7,241 nt of DNA. Origin: Planctomycetaceae bacterium. GTDB lineage: Bacteria; Planctomycetota; Planctomycetia; Pirellulales; UBA1268. The translations under genes were made by a program, and so were the position numbers. Shown piece after piece: positions 5,919-7,241 of the stretch. Below the pieces are notes generated by a model, which had not been told where the DNA came from, made no database searches, and saw only the letters and a program-made list of their open reading frames with translations. The first letter of the stretch is position 1. Each line of letters begins with the position of its first letter. The stretch spans positions 1-7,241 of the forward strand of contig DNLZ01000163.1 of assembly GCA_003488325.1 (NCBI GenBank), given 5' to 3'.

Positions 5919-7241
5919 ATGAGCACGTCCATGCACCACGATTCGGAAGGGCAGGGGAGCGGGGCTGACGGTCGGGAGACGCTGCGTCGGACCGGCACGT
6001 TCGTCGGGGTGGGGGCGGCGCTGCTCCTGGCGGGGTGGCTCGTGCAGCCGCGGTTCCGGACGGCGAAGATCGAGCCGGAGTCGGCCCGCGTGCTCTTCCC
6101 GGAGCTGTCGGACGCGTCGAAGGCGGGCAGCCTGTCGATCGTGTCGTACGACGACGAGCTGGCGACGCTGAAGCCGTTCAAGGTCGTGCAGTCGGACGGC
6201 GTGTGGGTGCTTCCGTCCCACGACAACTACCCCGCCGATGCGAAGGAGCAGCTCGCGGCCGCGGCGACCGAGCTCGTCGATCGGCCCATCCTCGACATCG
6301 TCAGCACCTCTCCGGGAGACCACGAGACCTACGGGGTGATCGAGCCGGACCCCGAGAAGATCCAGCCGGGCATGACCGGCGTCGGGAGGCTCGTCGAGAT
6401 TCGTGACGCAGCCGGCAACCGGCTCGCCCGGCTCGTGATCGGCAAGGAGGACAAGCGTCGCGGCGCGGGGGATGCGTCCGGCAGCAGGCCGCTGCGGTTC
6501 GTGCGGAAGGCCGGCCAGGACCCCGTCTATCGCGTGGAGCTCGATACGTCGAAGTTCACGACGAAGTTCGACGACTGGATCGAGAAGGACCTGCTGCGGC
6601 TCTCTCCGTGGGACGTGCGGCGGGTGACGATCGACGACTCCACCTGCTCGTTCGGCGTGGACGAGGCGAGCGGCCGACTCCGCGTTTCGCAGGATCGTCG
6701 GGCCCGGATCGACGTCGCGTACGACGACAAGAATGCGAAGTGGTCGCTCGTGAGGCTCGAGGGCTTCGGCGAGGACAACAAGCCGCGCGAGGAACAACTT
6801 GCCGACGACGAGGAGTTGGCATCGGCCAAGCTCAATGACCTGCGCACCGCGCTCGGCGACCTGAAGATCGTCGACGTCGCGAGGAAGCCCGCGGGTCTCA
6901 GCGGGGATCTGAAGGCCGAGGAGTCGTTCACCGGCGACCGCGAGGCGGTGGCCTCGTTGGCCCAGCGCGGATTCTTTCCGTTCCAGTCCGGGGAGATTCT
7001 CTCGAGCAACGGCGAGACGGTCGTCGGCATGAAGGACGGGGTGGAGTATCTCCTGCGATTCGGAAACGGCACCGCGGTATCCGCCGACGGCACGGGCGAC
7101 GACTCGGCCACGAAGGAGACGCAGGAGGGCAAGACGGGCCGTTACCTCTTCGTGATGGCCCGCTTCAACGAGGATCTTCTCGAGAAGCCGGTCATCGACC
7201 CACTGCCGGAGGTGCCGGCCGTGCCAGCCGATGAGAAGAAG
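5919..7241 (+). CDS. DUF4340 domain protein, membrane-anchored (3' end outside window)
   Basis: All 441 codons from the ATG to the window end are open, with no stop, so the protein is truncated by the edge. A polar N-terminus with basic residues (RRT at 23-25) precedes a single hydrophobic segment at about 26-43 (ends GWLVQP), giving an uncleaved anchor with the rest outside the cytoplasm. The following region fits DUF4340: a VWVLPSHDNYPAD segment near 95-107, ETYGVIEPDP near 136-145, and a C-terminal RYLFVMARFNEDLLEKP motif near 408-424, beyond which the visible sequence turns Pro/Glu/Val-rich. DUF4340 has no known biochemical function. Genes of this family often follow GldG-type genes in bacteria, and this one sits 30 bp after one, so I infer it is an accessory of the same transporter. 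A linker near 382-402, rich in Asp, Gly, Thr and Glu, looks disordered. Confidence 0.85.
   Translation, partial: MSTSMHHDSEGQGSGADGRETLRRTGTFVGVGAALLLAGWLVQPRFRTAKIEPESARVLFPELSDASKAGSLSIVSYDDELATLKPFKVVQSDGVWVLPSHDNYPADAKEQLAAAATELVDRPILDIVSTSPGDHETYGVIEPDPEKIQPGMTGVGRLVEIRDAAGNRLARLVIGKEDKRRGAGDASGSRPLRFVRKAGQDPVYRVELDTSKFTTKFDDWIEKDLLRLSPWDVRRVTIDDSTCSFGVDEASGRLRVSQDRRARIDVAYDDKNAKWSLVRLEGFGEDNKPREEQLADDEELASAKLNDLRTALGDLKIVDVARKPAGLSGDLKAEESFTGDREAVASLAQRGFFPFQSGEILSSNGETVVGMKDGVEYLLRFGNGTAVSADGTGDDSATKETQEGKTGRYLFVMARFNEDLLEKPVIDPLPEVPAVPADEKK

Noticed and set aside
5320..5922. A Ser/Arg-rich 200-codon + strand frame overlapping the end of the fusion gene
   Set aside because: It is an out-of-frame shadow of the coiled-coil region, highly skewed to Ser and Arg, with no own ribosome binding site.
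2646..6797. A 1383-codon open frame on the - strand opposite the ATPase, permease-GldG and DUF4340 genes
   Set aside because: It is antisense to three genes with clear family matches. Its predicted protein is an Arg/His/Leu/Pro-rich composition typical of a shadow frame in GC-rich DNA, and it crosses gene boundaries.

Overview
This 7.2 kb window is very GC-rich (about two thirds G+C by eye), densely coded and read entirely on the + strand. Gene content and protein character point to a planctomycete, most likely of the Pirellulales or a relative. The main reasons are a GldA-type ATPase followed by a GldF-GldG fusion and a DUF4340 protein, and an N-terminally extended L-aspartate oxidase behind a small charged protein without a recognisable domain. 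This taxonomic guess comes from remembered family patterns, not from a search.

Layout: (1) Positions 1-435 hold the 3' end of a charged, helix-rich protein of unknown function whose frame is open back to the window edge. (2) Positions 432-2114 encode L-aspartate oxidase (nadB), overlapping gene 1 through an ATGA junction, with all the expected catalytic residues. (3) After a 91-bp gap, positions 2206-2949 encode a GldA-like ABC ATPase. (4) A 182-bp intergenic stretch (2950-3131) carries three short GC-rich inverted repeats, the strongest right after the ATPase stop codon. (5) Positions 3132-5888 encode a 918-residue protein that joins an ABC-2/GldF-type permease to a GldG-type extracytoplasmic auxiliary protein ending in a coiled coil and a membrane anchor. 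(6) After 30 bp with a strong Shine-Dalgarno sequence, positions 5919-7241 encode a membrane-anchored DUF4340 protein that is still open at the window end.

The three downstream genes read as one export or envelope module: an ATPase, a membrane channel fused to a large extracytoplasmic auxiliary domain, and a second anchored extracytoplasmic protein. In Bacteroidota the GldA/GldF/GldG proteins are tied to gliding and type IX secretion. Here no gliding or type IX genes are in view, and the substrate cannot be read from sequence. This module, with its permease-auxiliary fusion, is the most interesting part of the window. The upstream pair (gene 1 and nadB) looks functionally separate. No RNA genes, insertion sequences, CRISPR arrays or attachment sites were seen.
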